A stretch of 64,000 bases of DNA from Priestia aryabhattai (GCF_023715685.1 NZ_JAMBOQ010000001.1:124001-188000), one strand, 5' to 3'; shown: positions 51,062-60,249, counted from the stretch's first letter. Numbers and translations: made by a program. Notes: generated by a model not told the origin, from the letters alone.

Positions 51062-51472
51062 ATGAAATATTTAAAACCTTTTTTTCTTGTCACCGATATA
51101 GGATTTATTATCTATTGGATTGTTACTTATTTTCAGCTTATACCTCAAAGTGCAGCTTTTAAAGATTATAATAATCCCCTAGTCATAGCTTGGAACTGGT
51201 CGTTCTTCCCTCTAGATATTCTTATTTCATTCACTGGATTATTTAGTCTATATTTATACAAGCTAAATAAGGAATCATGGAAGGGATACGCTTTAATTTC
51301 TCTGGTTTTAACATTTTGCTCAGGGCTACAAGCTATTGCGTATTGGGCATTTATTAAAGATTTCGATTTAACATGGTGGGCTTTTAATTTGTACTTGATG
51401 ATTTACCCTCTATTCTTTATAAAACTATTTATAAAGAATAACAGTAATCAAAAAAAGCACCTTTCCAGGTAA
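51062..51472 (+). CDS. yvaD: YvaD-like membrane protein (DUF5360)
   Basis: 136 residues, four helices, aromatic-rich (FPLDILISFTGLFSLYLYKL; AFNLYLMIYPLFFIKLFIK). It follows yvaE by 4 bp, so is translationally coupled; its ribosome site lies in the end of yvaE. Family function unknown; it may assist or be exported alongside the SMR pump. Name by similarity to B. subtilis YvaD in size and context. Confidence 0.8.
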   Translation: MKYLKPFFLVTDIGFIIYWIVTYFQLIPQSAAFKDYNNPLVIAWNWSFFPLDILISFTGLFSLYLYKLNKESWKGYALISLVLTFCSGLQAIAYWAFIKDFDLTWWAFNLYLMIYPLFFIKLFIKNNSNQKKHLSR

Positions 51473-51492
51473 TAAAGATATTAATATATATA

Positions 51493-51596
51493 AAGAACAG
51501 ATCCCCTTAAGGTCATCTGTTCTCCAAGTTAATCTAATTACGTAAATTGGTGTAATTTCTTTCTTGTACTTTGCTTGGCTACTATCTTTATACAAT
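51493..51596 (+). repeat. Two-copy intergenic repeat, copy 2
   Basis: AAAGAACAGATCCCCTTAAGG, then TCATCTGTTCT, about 40 extra bases, then TTTCTTTCTTGTACTTTGCT and TGGCTACTATCTTTATAC. Same boxes as 32212-32296; here it lies between the convergent yvaD and the GH32 gene. Confidence 0.7.
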
Positions 51597-51601
51597 TCCT
51601 A

Positions 51602-53116
51602 TTAGCCTTTAAAAGTCAGTGGGGAAACGCCCTTGCTTAATTTCCATTTATTTAAGGTACTCAATTCAATTTCTTGATCTGCAAAGAAACAAATACCTTT
51701 TGCGTTGTCTCCAGGATAGATTCTGCCTGTCATCACTTTCTCGCCTTCATTAATAAAAACTTCAATTGACGATTTATCAACAAACAGATGAAGATGTAAG
51801 TGATTATCATTTAATTGAACAGGTGCTTTTCTTATTCCCCCATCACCTTCACCTGAGTTATCGCGATTAAAGATAAACAAACTTTCTAGCCTATCATAAG
51901 TTAAGAGCGTTTCCTGGTGAGTTTCATTATCTGTTCTCAATTTTATTCCAAATTGTGAAGCAGCTTTTGCGTTAATTTTTACTTCAAGTTCGTAACAATC
52001 ACCTGAAATACCCGCAAGTTCTTGTTCTCCGTTAACTGTAATATTTTTATACTGCACGTGATTTTGACGAAGCTGCTTAAGCTCTGAAATTGGTTTACTA
52101 ATTATATTCCCTTGTTTAATAGAAAGCTCACGCGGAATAGTCATTGCTCCCGCCCAATTGTATTTTTGTTCGGGCATGTTGCTTTCCCACATCGCCATCC
52201 ATGCTATCATGATTCGTCTACCATGTTCATCTTCTGTTGTTTGAGGAGCGTAAAAGTCAAACCCGTAGTCCAAAAGCTGAAAGTCTTCATGTTGAAGCAG
52301 TCCCGTTTTATAGTCTAATTTCCCTTTTACATATCCAGCTTGATGTAAGTTATGGTAGAGAGCCCCTTTTGGTTTTAACCCTTGAGGTGACATGACAAGC
52401 ACGTCCTGTCCATCGAGACTAAAGAGATCTGGACACTCCCACATAAAACCAAGATCTCCTTGACTTTTGGCCATTACATTTATAAACTCCCAATTCATCA
52501 GATCCTTTGAACGATATAAAAGAACTTGACCTTCGTGATCCTTTGTACGTGATCCAAGAACACAATAATAATAGCCATCCTTTTTCCATACTTTTGGATC
52601 TCTAAAATGATAGGGATGAATATCCCCCTCAGGCACTAAACTAATAACTGGATTTTGAGGTACTTTATTAAAATAAACGCCGTCCTCGCTTACAGCAAGA
52701 CACTGAACTTGTGTTAAGTCTGTATCATAGTTAGCCCCTGTCCACACATTCCCTGTATACATTGCATACAGCTTTCCATCTTTTTCAATTGCACTTCCTG
52801 AAAAACATCCATCTTGGTCATATTCTTCGTTCGGAGCAAGAGCGATAGGAAGGTGTTCCCAGTAAGTGAGATCTCTACTTTTTATATGTCCCCAAAACAT
52901 TGGTCCCCAATTAGGAGAGTGAGGATGGTGTTGATAGAATAAATGATACTCACCTTTGTAAAAGCTGAATCCGTTTGGGTCATTCATCCAGTATGCTGGT
53001 GTAGACACATGGTATTGTAGTCGCCAATGATTCCGATTGACAGACTCCTGCTCTTTTAACACAGATTCCATTGCCTTTAAGATTTTTTCTTGATGTTGAT
53101 CGTTTAATGTTTTCAA
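51602..53116 (-). CDS. sacA: Sucrose-6-phosphate hydrolase/beta-fructofuranosidase (GH32)
   Basis: 504 residues. Five-bladed GH32 catalytic domain (about 35-345) then a beta-sandwich. The catalytic triad is visible: AYWMNDPNGF (nucleophile Asp46), HFRDPKVW (Asp173, transition-state) and MWECPD (Glu227, acid/base). It hydrolyses sucrose or sucrose-6-phosphate. The start is TTG 53116, preceded by AGGGTG. It lies 54 bp after the GH13 gene on the same strand and is the second gene of that operon. With a proton-symport permease next door, and no PTS genes, unphosphorylated sucrose may be the substrate. Confidence 0.9.
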   Translation of the reverse strand: MKTLNDQHQEKILKAMESVLKEQESVNRNHWRLQYHVSTPAYWMNDPNGFSFYKGEYHLFYQHHPHSPNWGPMFWGHIKSRDLTYWEHLPIALAPNEEYDQDGCFSGSAIEKDGKLYAMYTGNVWTGANYDTDLTQVQCLAVSEDGVYFNKVPQNPVISLVPEGDIHPYHFRDPKVWKKDGYYYCVLGSRTKDHEGQVLLYRSKDLMNWEFINVMAKSQGDLGFMWECPDLFSLDGQDVLVMSPQGLKPKGALYHNLHQAGYVKGKLDYKTGLLQHEDFQLLDYGFDFYAPQTTEDEHGRRIMIAWMAMWESNMPEQKYNWAGAMTIPRELSIKQGNIISKPISELKQLRQNHVQYKNITVNGEQELAGISGDCYELEVKINAKAASQFGIKLRTDNETHQETLLTYDRLESLFIFNRDNSGEGDGGIRKAPVQLNDNHLHLHLFVDKSSIEVFINEGEKVMTGRIYPGDNAKGICFFADQEIELSTLNKWKLSKGVSPLTFKG

Positions 53117-53170
53117 AAGATTTCACCCTGTCTTTCTGTATGTGAATGAGTTAATTGTGATAAAAATAGA

Positions 53171-54892
53171 TTAAAATGATGAATCGATTTCACAAACAAT
53201 GGACTCGTAAGGTCGTAATTTTATCTGATTTAGGTGTAATTCTAAACGATCATAGTTCGATAAAATAACTTTTTTTATATTAAAATCTAAGTTTAGAGTT
53301 ACTTCTTTATTATCAAAGTTAGCAATCACTGCTATTTTTTTATCGTTAAACTCCCTCGTGTAAGCCATGATTTGTAGACTATCTTCAAACATATCTTCGT
53401 ATTTACCAAAACCAATGACATCTGAATATGGACTGCTTTTTCTTAAACTAATTAAGCTTTTATAGAAATAAAATAAAGAATTACTATCTTTTAAAGCATT
53501 CTCGACGTTAATAGAAGAGTAATTTGGATTTATCTCTATCCATGGTGTGCCTTGGCTAAACCCTGCATATTCAGAATAATTCCACTGCATAGGTGTTCGA
53601 GAATTATCACGGCTGCGTCTCCAGATCGCTGCTAATGCTTCCTCTTTTGAAAATCCTTCTTTCAGTGCAGAGTAATATTGATCGATTGACGCTAAGTCAT
53701 TATAATGCTCAATCGATGGATACTCTACGTTTGTCATTCCGATTTCTTGCCCTTGATAGATAAATGGCGTCCCTTTTAATAGGAAATAGACAGTAGCTAA
53801 CATTTTTGCTGAAATAGGTCCTATATCTTCTTGTTTAATAAATTTGTTTAAGGAACGAGGCTGGTCATGGTTTTCTAAATAAAGTGCCCCCCAGCCTGTG
53901 TCGTTATAGAAAGTTTGACTGTCAGAAATGGCTTTTTTGAAATCAAGTAGGTTCCAATTATACGGTTCATACCATTTTCCTTCTTTGCCTATATCTAGAT
54001 CAACATGATCGAATTCAAAAAGCATACTAAAATGCCCATCTTCTCCTGCATAAATAGGCAATTCTTTGTGTGATACTCCAGGTGCTTCCGCCACAGTTAA
54101 GATATCACGTGAAGTAAAAGCTTCTTTACTTAGTTCACTTAAAAATTCATGAATGCCTTCTTGATTTGTTTCAATTACATTCATTGCGTCTTGCGAATTA
54201 GCAAATATATCTTCAAAGTCTTGTCTTTTTTTTATAAATGTAATGGCATCTACTCTAAAGCCGCTAATTCCTTTATCTAACCACCATGTGACCATTTTAT
54301 AGACGGCATCTCGAAGATCACGGTTTTCCCAATTAAGATCAGGTTGCTTTTTAGAAAATGCATGAAGATAATACTGTCCGGTTTGTTCATCATACTCCCA
54401 GCAGGAACCGCCAAAAATAGATCGCCAATTATTAGGTGGAGCACCATCTTCTTTTCCATTTCTCCAAATATACCAATCTCTTTTAGGATGATTTACATCG
54501 CTTTTTGATTCTAGGAACCATTCATGTTCATCCGAAGTATGGTTAACTACTAAATCCATAATAATTTTTATATCTCTTTTTTTAGCTTCATCAATTAGTA
54601 GATCCATATCTTGCATAGAGCCAAATTCCTCTGCAATTGCTTGATAATCAGAGATGTCATATCCGTTATCATCCATTGGTGATTTATAAACTGGACTTAG
54701 CCAAATAACGTCAATACCTAACTCTTTTAAGTAATCTAACTTTTGAATAACTCCTTTTAAGTCACCAATTCCATCCCCATTAGAATCATAAAAACTTTTA
54801 GGATAAATTTGATATACAACTGATTCCTTCCACCATTGTCTATTCTTTATTGTAGCGCTTTCTTCATTCTTTCTTTCACTTAGTTGAACCAT
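53171..54892 (-). CDS. malL: GH13 alpha-glucosidase/oligo-1,6-glucosidase-like
   Basis: 573 residues, GH13 (subfamily 31-like) barrel. Conserved regions: DLVVNHTSDEH (about 113), GFRVDAITFIKK with nucleophile Asp215, TVAEAPGV with acid Glu269, and ENHDQPR (about 342). The residue after the nucleophile is Ala; in this group Ala tends to go with alpha-1,4 and Val with alpha-1,6 preference, so malL is a family name rather than a proven specificity. ATG 54892 follows TTGGAGC. First gene of the operon with GH32; operator-like palindrome at 54948-54963. Confidence 0.85.
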   Translation of the reverse strand: MVQLSERKNEESATIKNRQWWKESVVYQIYPKSFYDSNGDGIGDLKGVIQKLDYLKELGIDVIWLSPVYKSPMDDNGYDISDYQAIAEEFGSMQDMDLLIDEAKKRDIKIIMDLVVNHTSDEHEWFLESKSDVNHPKRDWYIWRNGKEDGAPPNNWRSIFGGSCWEYDEQTGQYYLHAFSKKQPDLNWENRDLRDAVYKMVTWWLDKGISGFRVDAITFIKKRQDFEDIFANSQDAMNVIETNQEGIHEFLSELSKEAFTSRDILTVAEAPGVSHKELPIYAGEDGHFSMLFEFDHVDLDIGKEGKWYEPYNWNLLDFKKAISDSQTFYNDTGWGALYLENHDQPRSLNKFIKQEDIGPISAKMLATVYFLLKGTPFIYQGQEIGMTNVEYPSIEHYNDLASIDQYYSALKEGFSKEEALAAIWRRSRDNSRTPMQWNYSEYAGFSQGTPWIEINPNYSSINVENALKDSNSLFYFYKSLISLRKSSPYSDVIGFGKYEDMFEDSLQIMAYTREFNDKKIAVIANFDNKEVTLNLDFNIKKVILSNYDRLELHLNQIKLRPYESIVCEIDSSF

Positions 54893-54947
54893 TTCTTATC
54901 AGCTCCAATATATTTATATTAAAATTATGTACTTATTCTTCGTTCTT

Positions 54948-54963
54948 ATGGTATCGATACCAT
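54948..54963. promoter_or_regulatory. LacI-type operator upstream of the GH13 gene
   Basis: ATGGTATCGATACCAT, a perfect 16-bp palindrome with central CG as in LacI-family operators. It closely resembles the site at 56516-56531 in the divergent permease promoter, so both are likely bound by the regulator encoded at 55211-56203. Confidence 0.75.
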
Positions 54964-55120
54964 ATATGATTAAAAAAATTTATGCTATTAAAAAATCTGA
55001 TATAACCCTTCACCCTCATACTTCTATATTTAACTTAAACTCTTTATTTTAAGTGTGCCATAAATAGCTAAATATAGAGAAACTGTATTCTCCTTTAAGG
55101 TAAATTTATTGTATTACATT

Positions 55121-55135
55121 ATGGGAACGGTTTCA
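55121..55135. promoter_or_regulatory. cre-like (CcpA) site
   Basis: ATGGGAACGGTTTCA fits the cre consensus WTGNAANCGNWWNCA with one mismatch. It is about 230 bp upstream of the GH13 start. Confidence 0.5.
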
Positions 55136-55210
55136 ATCATTTTTCTGAAATTTTTTCAAAAATGGTGAGAACTAATAAGTTCAGCTCTCACCTTCATATG
55201 TTATCTCCTG

Positions 55211-56203
55211 TTATGTTGAACTTCGAACAACCAGCTCAATTGGGAGTTCAAAAGTTTCCACTTTTAATTCAGAATCATTCAACATATCAATAAGGGTTTC
55301 CATTGCTTTTATCCCCATCTGATCAATAGGTTGTCGAATAGTTGTTAGCTTTGGATCTACCATTTGTGCAAGAGGTTGATCATCAAAGCCAATAATCGCT
55401 AAATCATTAGGTATTCTTATCCCCGACTCTTTGGCTTCAATCATCATTCCCCCAGCAATTTCATCACTTCCTGTAAATATAGCCGTTGGGCGATCCTCCA
55501 TCGTCAAGATTTTTTTAATTACCTTTTTGCCGTCTTCAATACTATGTTGATTGACAAAAATCCATTTTGGATCTGGCTCAATTCCTGCCTCTTGAAGTGC
55601 TTTTTGATAACCTTGATTCCGGTCCTTGTCCTTACCTTCCTCAGCGAACAAACCACCTGTGCAGTATCCAATTTTCCGATGGCCTTTTTCAAGTAAATGC
55701 TTTACACCTATATAGGCACCCTTGTATTGATCTAATCGAACAATTGGAACATTTGCATTGTTTACATATTCATTGCATAACAAAATAGGACCATATTCGA
55801 TAAACGGTTCTATGATACTCCACTCATTTTCAATGGAGGTCATAATAATTCCGTCAACTTGCTTTGTTTTTAGTAAGTTTAAAAAAGCTAATTCTTTCTC
55901 TTTATCTTCATTACTTTGAAAAATTAATACATGATAGCCGTTTTTATAAGCAACTTGTTCAATTGAGTCTACTAAATAAGAGAAAAATGGATTTATAATT
56001 CTTGGTACAATTACACCAATTGTAGTCATTACTTGCCCTCTTAACCTTCTTGCCGAAGGGTTTGGGGTATAGTTAAGCTCTTTCATTGCTTTTATCACAA
56101 GATTTTTTTTCTCTTCTGAAACATACGAATGATTGTTTATAACACGGGAAACAGTTGTTTTTGATAACCCCGATAATTTTGCTACGTCATATATTGTAGG
56201 CAT
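55211..56203 (-). CDS. LacI-family sugar-responsive repressor
   Basis: 330 residues: HTH (MPTIYDVAKLSGLSKTTVSR, VINNHSYVSEEK) followed by the hinge (ARRLRGQ) and a periplasmic-binding-protein-like core (IGVIVPRIINPFFSYL, VDGIIMTSIENEW, AIIGFDDQPLAQMVDPKLTT). It presumably binds the palindromes at 54948 and 56516 and perhaps its own TGAAATCAGTTTCA at 56227-56240, and is released by a sugar. ATG 56203 follows GGAGTG. Lies between, and controls, the GH13-GH32 operon and the divergent permease. Confidence 0.9.
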   Translation of the reverse strand: MPTIYDVAKLSGLSKTTVSRVINNHSYVSEEKKNLVIKAMKELNYTPNPSARRLRGQVMTTIGVIVPRIINPFFSYLVDSIEQVAYKNGYHVLIFQSNEDKEKELAFLNLLKTKQVDGIIMTSIENEWSIIEPFIEYGPILLCNEYVNNANVPIVRLDQYKGAYIGVKHLLEKGHRKIGYCTGGLFAEEGKDKDRNQGYQKALQEAGIEPDPKWIFVNQHSIEDGKKVIKKILTMEDRPTAIFTGSDEIAGGMMIEAKESGIRIPNDLAIIGFDDQPLAQMVDPKLTTIRQPIDQMGIKAMETLIDMLNDSELKVETFELPIELVVRSST

Positions 56204-56508
56204 TTGTTTATCACTCCATCACTAACTGAAATCAGTTTCATACTTATTTTACGTTAAAAAAGAGTCAAAATGCAATGAATGAATTCGTTTGCAACTCTCT
56301 ACCAGCTTTATACCGTCTATTCAACAAGAATACCATTAGAATTACTGCGACTCTTTAAAATAGAATTTTTTTATAGAAATTTTCATCATTAATAAATCAG
56401 TATATTAAAAGTATTTATTCTACAAATAAGAAATCAATACCAAAACAGAAAATATTTTATATTTAAATAAACCTTTGTTTAAAGGTATTTTTTAAAATTA
56501 TTTTCTTA

Positions 56509-56538
56509 TTGACATATGAAATCGGTACCATATATAAT
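56509..56538 (+). promoter_or_regulatory. Permease promoter with embedded operator (56516-56531)
   Basis: TTGACA (56509-56514) and TATAAT (56533-56538), spacer 18 bp. The operator-like ATGAAATCGGTACCAT fills the spacer exactly, so repressor binding would block RNA polymerase. Confidence 0.78.
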
Positions 56539-56547
56539 ACAATCAAA

Positions 56548-56562
56548 TCGAAAACGCTTTCT
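56548..56562. promoter_or_regulatory. cre-like site downstream of the permease promoter
   Basis: TCGAAAACGCTTTCT, near the cre consensus (GAAAACGCTTTC core), 10 bp after the -10 box, a position suited to carbon-catabolite repression by CcpA. Confidence 0.55.
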
Positions 56563-56603
56563 AAATAAAATTTAGATACATAAACAGCAAAGGGGATTTA
56601 AAT

Positions 56604-57833
56604 ATGCAAAACAATAAACTTTACTGGAAGCTAAGCAGTTTCTTTTTCTTATTCTTCTTATCTATTGCCTCTATTTTTACTTTTTTTGCTATCTGGTTGG
56701 GACAAAGTCTTCACCTTTCCGGAGCACAAACGGGTATTGTTTTTTCTGTAAACGCTGTCTTTACTATGCTTTTTCAACCTCTGTATGGATATATCTCCGA
56801 TAAATTGGGGTTACGAAAGAATTTATTATACTTCATTTCAGTTTTGGTTATTTTATCTGGACCATTTCTAATTTTTATCTATCAACCTCTTTTAAACTGG
56901 AATTTTTGGGTAGGAGCCCTTACAGGTGGGGCTTATCTTGCAATTACCTTTTTAGCTGGTATCTCAGCTATCGAGTCATATATCGAAAAAGTTGGTAGAA
57001 AGTATGAGTTTGAATTCGGTCGTGCAAGACTTTGGGGATCAATAGGGGCTGCCGTTGCAGCTGCCATAGGGGGACGAATGCTTAATATTAACCCTGATAT
57101 CAACTTTTGGATTGCATCGGGATCAGGCATTATCTTATTACTTGTTATTTTCCTTACAAAAGTAGAAGTATCCACTATTGAAGAAAAGAAGGCAAAGTCC
57201 CTTTCTATTCAAGATTTGGGTAGTTTATTTAAACGAAAAGATTTCTGGATTTTTATGATTTTCATGCTCGGGACGGGCTGTATTTATAATGTTTTTGACC
57301 AACAATTCCCTGTATATTATGCCTCTCTGTTCCCAACAGAACAATTAGGAAACCAAATATTTGGTTACTTGAATGCCGGTCAGGTCTTTTTAGAGTCCGG
57401 TATGTTATTAGTTGCTCCATTGATTGTCCGTAAAGTAGGTCCTAAAGGAGGTTTAATTTTAGCAGGAATCATTATGATTTTACGCGTGGCAGGCTCAGGG
57501 TTAGTATCAGATCCATACAGCATTTCATTTATTAAGCTTCTTAACGCACCAGAGTTTGCAATTATTATAGTTTCTGTCTTTAAGTATCTTGCTACACATT
57601 TTGATACGAAATTCTCTTCAATCTTATATTTAGTTGGATACCAATTTGCGATGCAGCTAGGGGCTGTTATACTCTCTCCTATTGTAGGAAATCTATACGA
57701 TTCAATTGGATTTCGTCAGACATACTTAATCATGGGGATTATCGTCACTGTCTTTACTCTATTTGGTGCATTCCTCTTAAGAAATAAAGATCAAGCATCT
57801 AAAGATAGTAACGATTCAAAACTTACTGCTTAG
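56604..57833 (+). CDS. cscB: Oligosaccharide:H+ symporter, CscB/LacY/RafB-like
   Basis: 409 residues, 12 helices. Family marks of the OHS group: FYGYISDKLG-type motif A (LYGYISDKLGLRKNLLYF), EFEFGRARLWGSIGAAVAAA, YNVFDQQFPVYYASLF, GYLNAGQVFLESGM, and RILRVAG-like helix 9 with VSVFKYLATHFDTKFSS. This fits sucrose or galactoside permeases better than generic MFS. ATG 56604 follows AAAGGGG. Divergent from its regulator and the hydrolase operon, it would import the disaccharide that GH32 and GH13 enzymes cleave. Terminator at 57912. Confidence 0.85.
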   Translation: MQNNKLYWKLSSFFFLFFLSIASIFTFFAIWLGQSLHLSGAQTGIVFSVNAVFTMLFQPLYGYISDKLGLRKNLLYFISVLVILSGPFLIFIYQPLLNWNFWVGALTGGAYLAITFLAGISAIESYIEKVGRKYEFEFGRARLWGSIGAAVAAAIGGRMLNINPDINFWIASGSGIILLLVIFLTKVEVSTIEEKKAKSLSIQDLGSLFKRKDFWIFMIFMLGTGCIYNVFDQQFPVYYASLFPTEQLGNQIFGYLNAGQVFLESGMLLVAPLIVRKVGPKGGLILAGIIMILRVAGSGLVSDPYSISFIKLLNAPEFAIIIVSVFKYLATHFDTKFSSILYLVGYQFAMQLGAVILSPIVGNLYDSIGFRQTYLIMGIIVTVFTLFGAFLLRNKDQASKDSNDSKLTA

Positions 57834-57911
57834 ACACAGGAAAATATAATCATTAGTCCTAAAATTTAAAAAATACCTTTTAACTTAGTCATATTCATTA
57901 TGATTCTCCCA

Positions 57912-57955
57912 AATTTGAAAGCCCTTGCTAATTATAGCAAAGGCTTCTTTTTGGA
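57912..57955 (+). terminator. Permease gene terminator
   Basis: GAAAGCCCTTGCTA/TAGCAAAGGCTTC stem and TTTTT. Confidence 0.8.
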
Positions 57956-57974
57956 GAGTTTCTTCTATTATAAA

Positions 57975-58415
57975 GTGACCTTTTTTAAAGTACTTTCATA
58001 TTGCTTTACTACTTTATAAAATGTTGTTTTCTTCATATTTGCTTCTTTCATGGCTTGTACAGTTTTGATTCACTTTTATTTCCACCATTTATAAACTTCA
58101 ATAAACTCCTGGCTAACTTGAGCTTTAGGTCTTTCAAAAGTTATCTCCTTATTCAGCGCAGCATCAATTCCCGCTCCTTGATACTTGCGAATACGATCTC
58201 TTTCTTCTTGGAGCATCCAAGACAGAATTTGCAGAATTAAATCCGCAATAAATGTTCCAAAACTAGCCTAGTCTTATACTGAGCTGTATCCAACAATGGC
58301 ATATCCAAGACTGCAATGTCCGCCTCACCCTCTTTTTTGATGGCATTCTACTCTTGCAGGATTTCTTCTTTATTACGACCAAAACGATCTAACGAATAGA
58401 GATATTGGCAGGTCC
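57975..58415 (-). pseudogene. Decayed serine recombinase (resolvase/invertase family)
   Basis: A minus-strand frame reads SLDRFGRNKEEILQE-stop-NAIKKEGEADIAVLD, then (after a small shift) GTFIADLILQILSWMLQEER, DRIRKYQGAGIDAALNK, PKAQVSQEFIEVYKWWK and TVQAMKEANMKKTTFYK, the core and C-terminal HTH of Tn3-type resolvases. Stops include a TAG where the family has Trp (QEWNAI). The N-terminal catalytic Ser region is absent. It is a relic of a transposon or plasmid, with no terminal repeats recognised. Confidence 0.78.
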
Positions 58416-58605
58416 ATTCAATCCAAATCCAGTTATCACATTATAGTGAATTTTATGCTACGTTAGTTACTTTCCTTTGTAACAAGTTAATGAAGGCTGA
58501 ATGAATGTATAAAAAAGTAATATAAGGAAAAATTACTAGTGAATATTGGAAAAATCCATTGTCCTCTTCATTCGATGACATTCAAAAGTGGGGGGTTATT
58601 AAAAT

Positions 58606-60249
58606 ATGAACAGCGCATGGAATCGCTTGATAAAAAAAGCCAGAAAACCCAAAAAAATGGGCCCTCAGTATGAAGAAGCGACTTCAAATAACGGGGTTCT
58701 TAGTTCATCTTTAGCTGAAAATCTTACGAAAGTAAAGGATTCTTTAGGTAATAGTGGAGATTTAGTGGTTCGGGATTTTAAAATGGGAAAACCTTTTTTA
58801 TGTAAAGTAGCTTCTATTTATATAAATGGATTAACGGACAAAGAAATTCTGGGAAACTCCATTATAGAAAGACTGATGAATGATGTAGATATGATTGAAA
58901 AAGAAGATCCTTATGGACCAAGTGAATTAGGGACGTTCATAAAAGAACACATATTAACCATTACAAATGTGGGGGAAGTAACAAATTTTGATAAACTTTT
59001 TCTTCATCTTTTATCGGGAGAAACAATCGTACTAGTAGATGGATGGGATCAAGGGTTAGCCTGTTCCGCGCAAGGGGGGGACCTTAGAGCCATTTCGGAA
59101 CCTGTGACTGAATCGTCTGTCCGAGGCCCTCGAGATAGCTTTACAGAGTCTCTTATTAGTAATACAGCCATGATTCGTCGGCGAATTAAAAGTCCTAATC
59201 TTTGGTTGGAAACGAAAGAAATGGGAAAAATCACGCAAACAGGCGTTGGTTTGATGTATGTAAAAGGAGTTGTCAATGATAAGCTTCTTACAGAAATAAA
59301 AGAGAGGCTCAGTAAAATAGAAGTAGATGAAGTCCAAGGGTCGAATACGATTGAAGAATGGATTACAGATGAAACCTGGACCCCTTGGCCCACTGTTTTT
59401 ATAACCGAACGCCCCGATGTAGTGGCAGGAAATCTATTGGAAGGAAGAGTCGTAATTTTTGTAAATGAAACACCTACGCCTCTTATTGTCCCTGCGACAT
59501 GGAATCAATTTTTCCAGACCGCGGAGGACTATTATTTACGCTGGACGATGGCTAGCTTTCTGCGAGTGTTAAGAATTATTTCTTTTTTAATCACTCTTCT
59601 TGGTCCATCGTTATTTATTGCGTTTCTTTCATTCCATCCGGAATTAATTCCAACACCGTTGTTAATTAATTTGGCAGCACAGCGTCAAAGCATTCCCTTT
59701 CCCATTATTATAGAAGCGTTATTGATGGAGTTCACGTTCGAGGTGTTGCGAGAAGCCGGTGTTCGTATGCCGCGTCCCGTTGGTCAGGCTGTTTCTATTG
59801 TAGGGGCTCTTGTATTGGGAGAAGCAGCTGTTTCGGCTGGAATTGTTTCTAGCGCGATGGTTATTGTCGTGGCCGCCACAGCCATTGCCAGTTTCACTAT
59901 CCCTCATTATGCGATGACAGATGCTACTCGTTTACTTCGATTCGGAATGATGATCTTGGCAAGTTTTTTTGGACTATATGGAATTGGCTTAGGTGTAATC
60001 ATGCTAGTAGCTCATACGTGTAGTTTGCGTTCATTTGGTATTCCGTATTTAGCACCTTTTGCACCCATTATTATAGCTGATCAAAAAGATTCTATTTTCC
60101 GTTTTCCCTTACCTTTTATGTCTAAACGTCCTCGTTTAATTAGTCAGGTAAAAACGAAGAGGACAGATGATAACTACAATCGTGAACCTTCACCAAGAGA
60201 AGGTGGCATGAAACAACATGAGTCAAAGAGGGATTCCGATGAGACATAA
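58606..60249 (+). CDS. GerA-family germinant receptor A subunit
   Basis: 547 residues: a large N-terminal soluble part (about 1-300: LAENLTKVKDSLGNSGDLVV, TNVGEVTNFDKLFLHLLSGE, FVTESLISNTAMIRRRI-like region), five to six membrane helices (about 310-500) and a basic tail. Conserved ESLISNTAMIRRRIKSPNLW and FEVLREAGVRMPRPVGQAVS are GerAA hallmarks. The A subunit forms the oligomeric ion-channel core of the receptor in the spore inner membrane. ATG 58606 follows GTGGGGGG. First gene of an A-C-B-B' operon, expected to be forespore (sigma-G) expressed. Confidence 0.95.
   Translation: MNSAWNRLIKKARKPKKMGPQYEEATSNNGVLSSSLAENLTKVKDSLGNSGDLVVRDFKMGKPFLCKVASIYINGLTDKEILGNSIIERLMNDVDMIEKEDPYGPSELGTFIKEHILTITNVGEVTNFDKLFLHLLSGETIVLVDGWDQGLACSAQGGDLRAISEPVTESSVRGPRDSFTESLISNTAMIRRRIKSPNLWLETKEMGKITQTGVGLMYVKGVVNDKLLTEIKERLSKIEVDEVQGSNTIEEWITDETWTPWPTVFITERPDVVAGNLLEGRVVIFVNETPTPLIVPATWNQFFQTAEDYYLRWTMASFLRVLRIISFLITLLGPSLFIAFLSFHPELIPTPLLINLAAQRQSIPFPIIIEALLMEFTFEVLREAGVRMPRPVGQAVSIVGALVLGEAAVSAGIVSSAMVIVVAATAIASFTIPHYAMTDATRLLRFGMMILASFFGLYGIGLGVIMLVAHTCSLRSFGIPYLAPFAPIIIADQKDSIFRFPLPFMSKRPRLISQVKTKRTDDNYNREPSPREGGMKQHESKRDSDET

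Larger units (their letters stand above)
54893..55210. other. Control region of the GH13-GH32 operon
   Basis: About 318 bp with the palindromic operator at 54948-54963, a cre-like site at 55121-55135 and the terminator-like hairpin of the LacI gene (GGTGAGAACT...AGCTCTCACC at 55162-55193). No gene. Confidence 0.6.
56204..56603. other. Divergent control region of repressor and permease genes
   Basis: 400 AT-rich bp holding a TGAAATCAGTTTCA palindrome near the repressor start (56227-56240) and the permease promoter, operator and cre-like site listed separately. No gene. Confidence 0.6.

Noticed and set aside
58001-58240. Plus-strand open frame of 79 codons
   Set aside because: It is the antisense of the serine-recombinase remnant, which is recognisable on the other strand.
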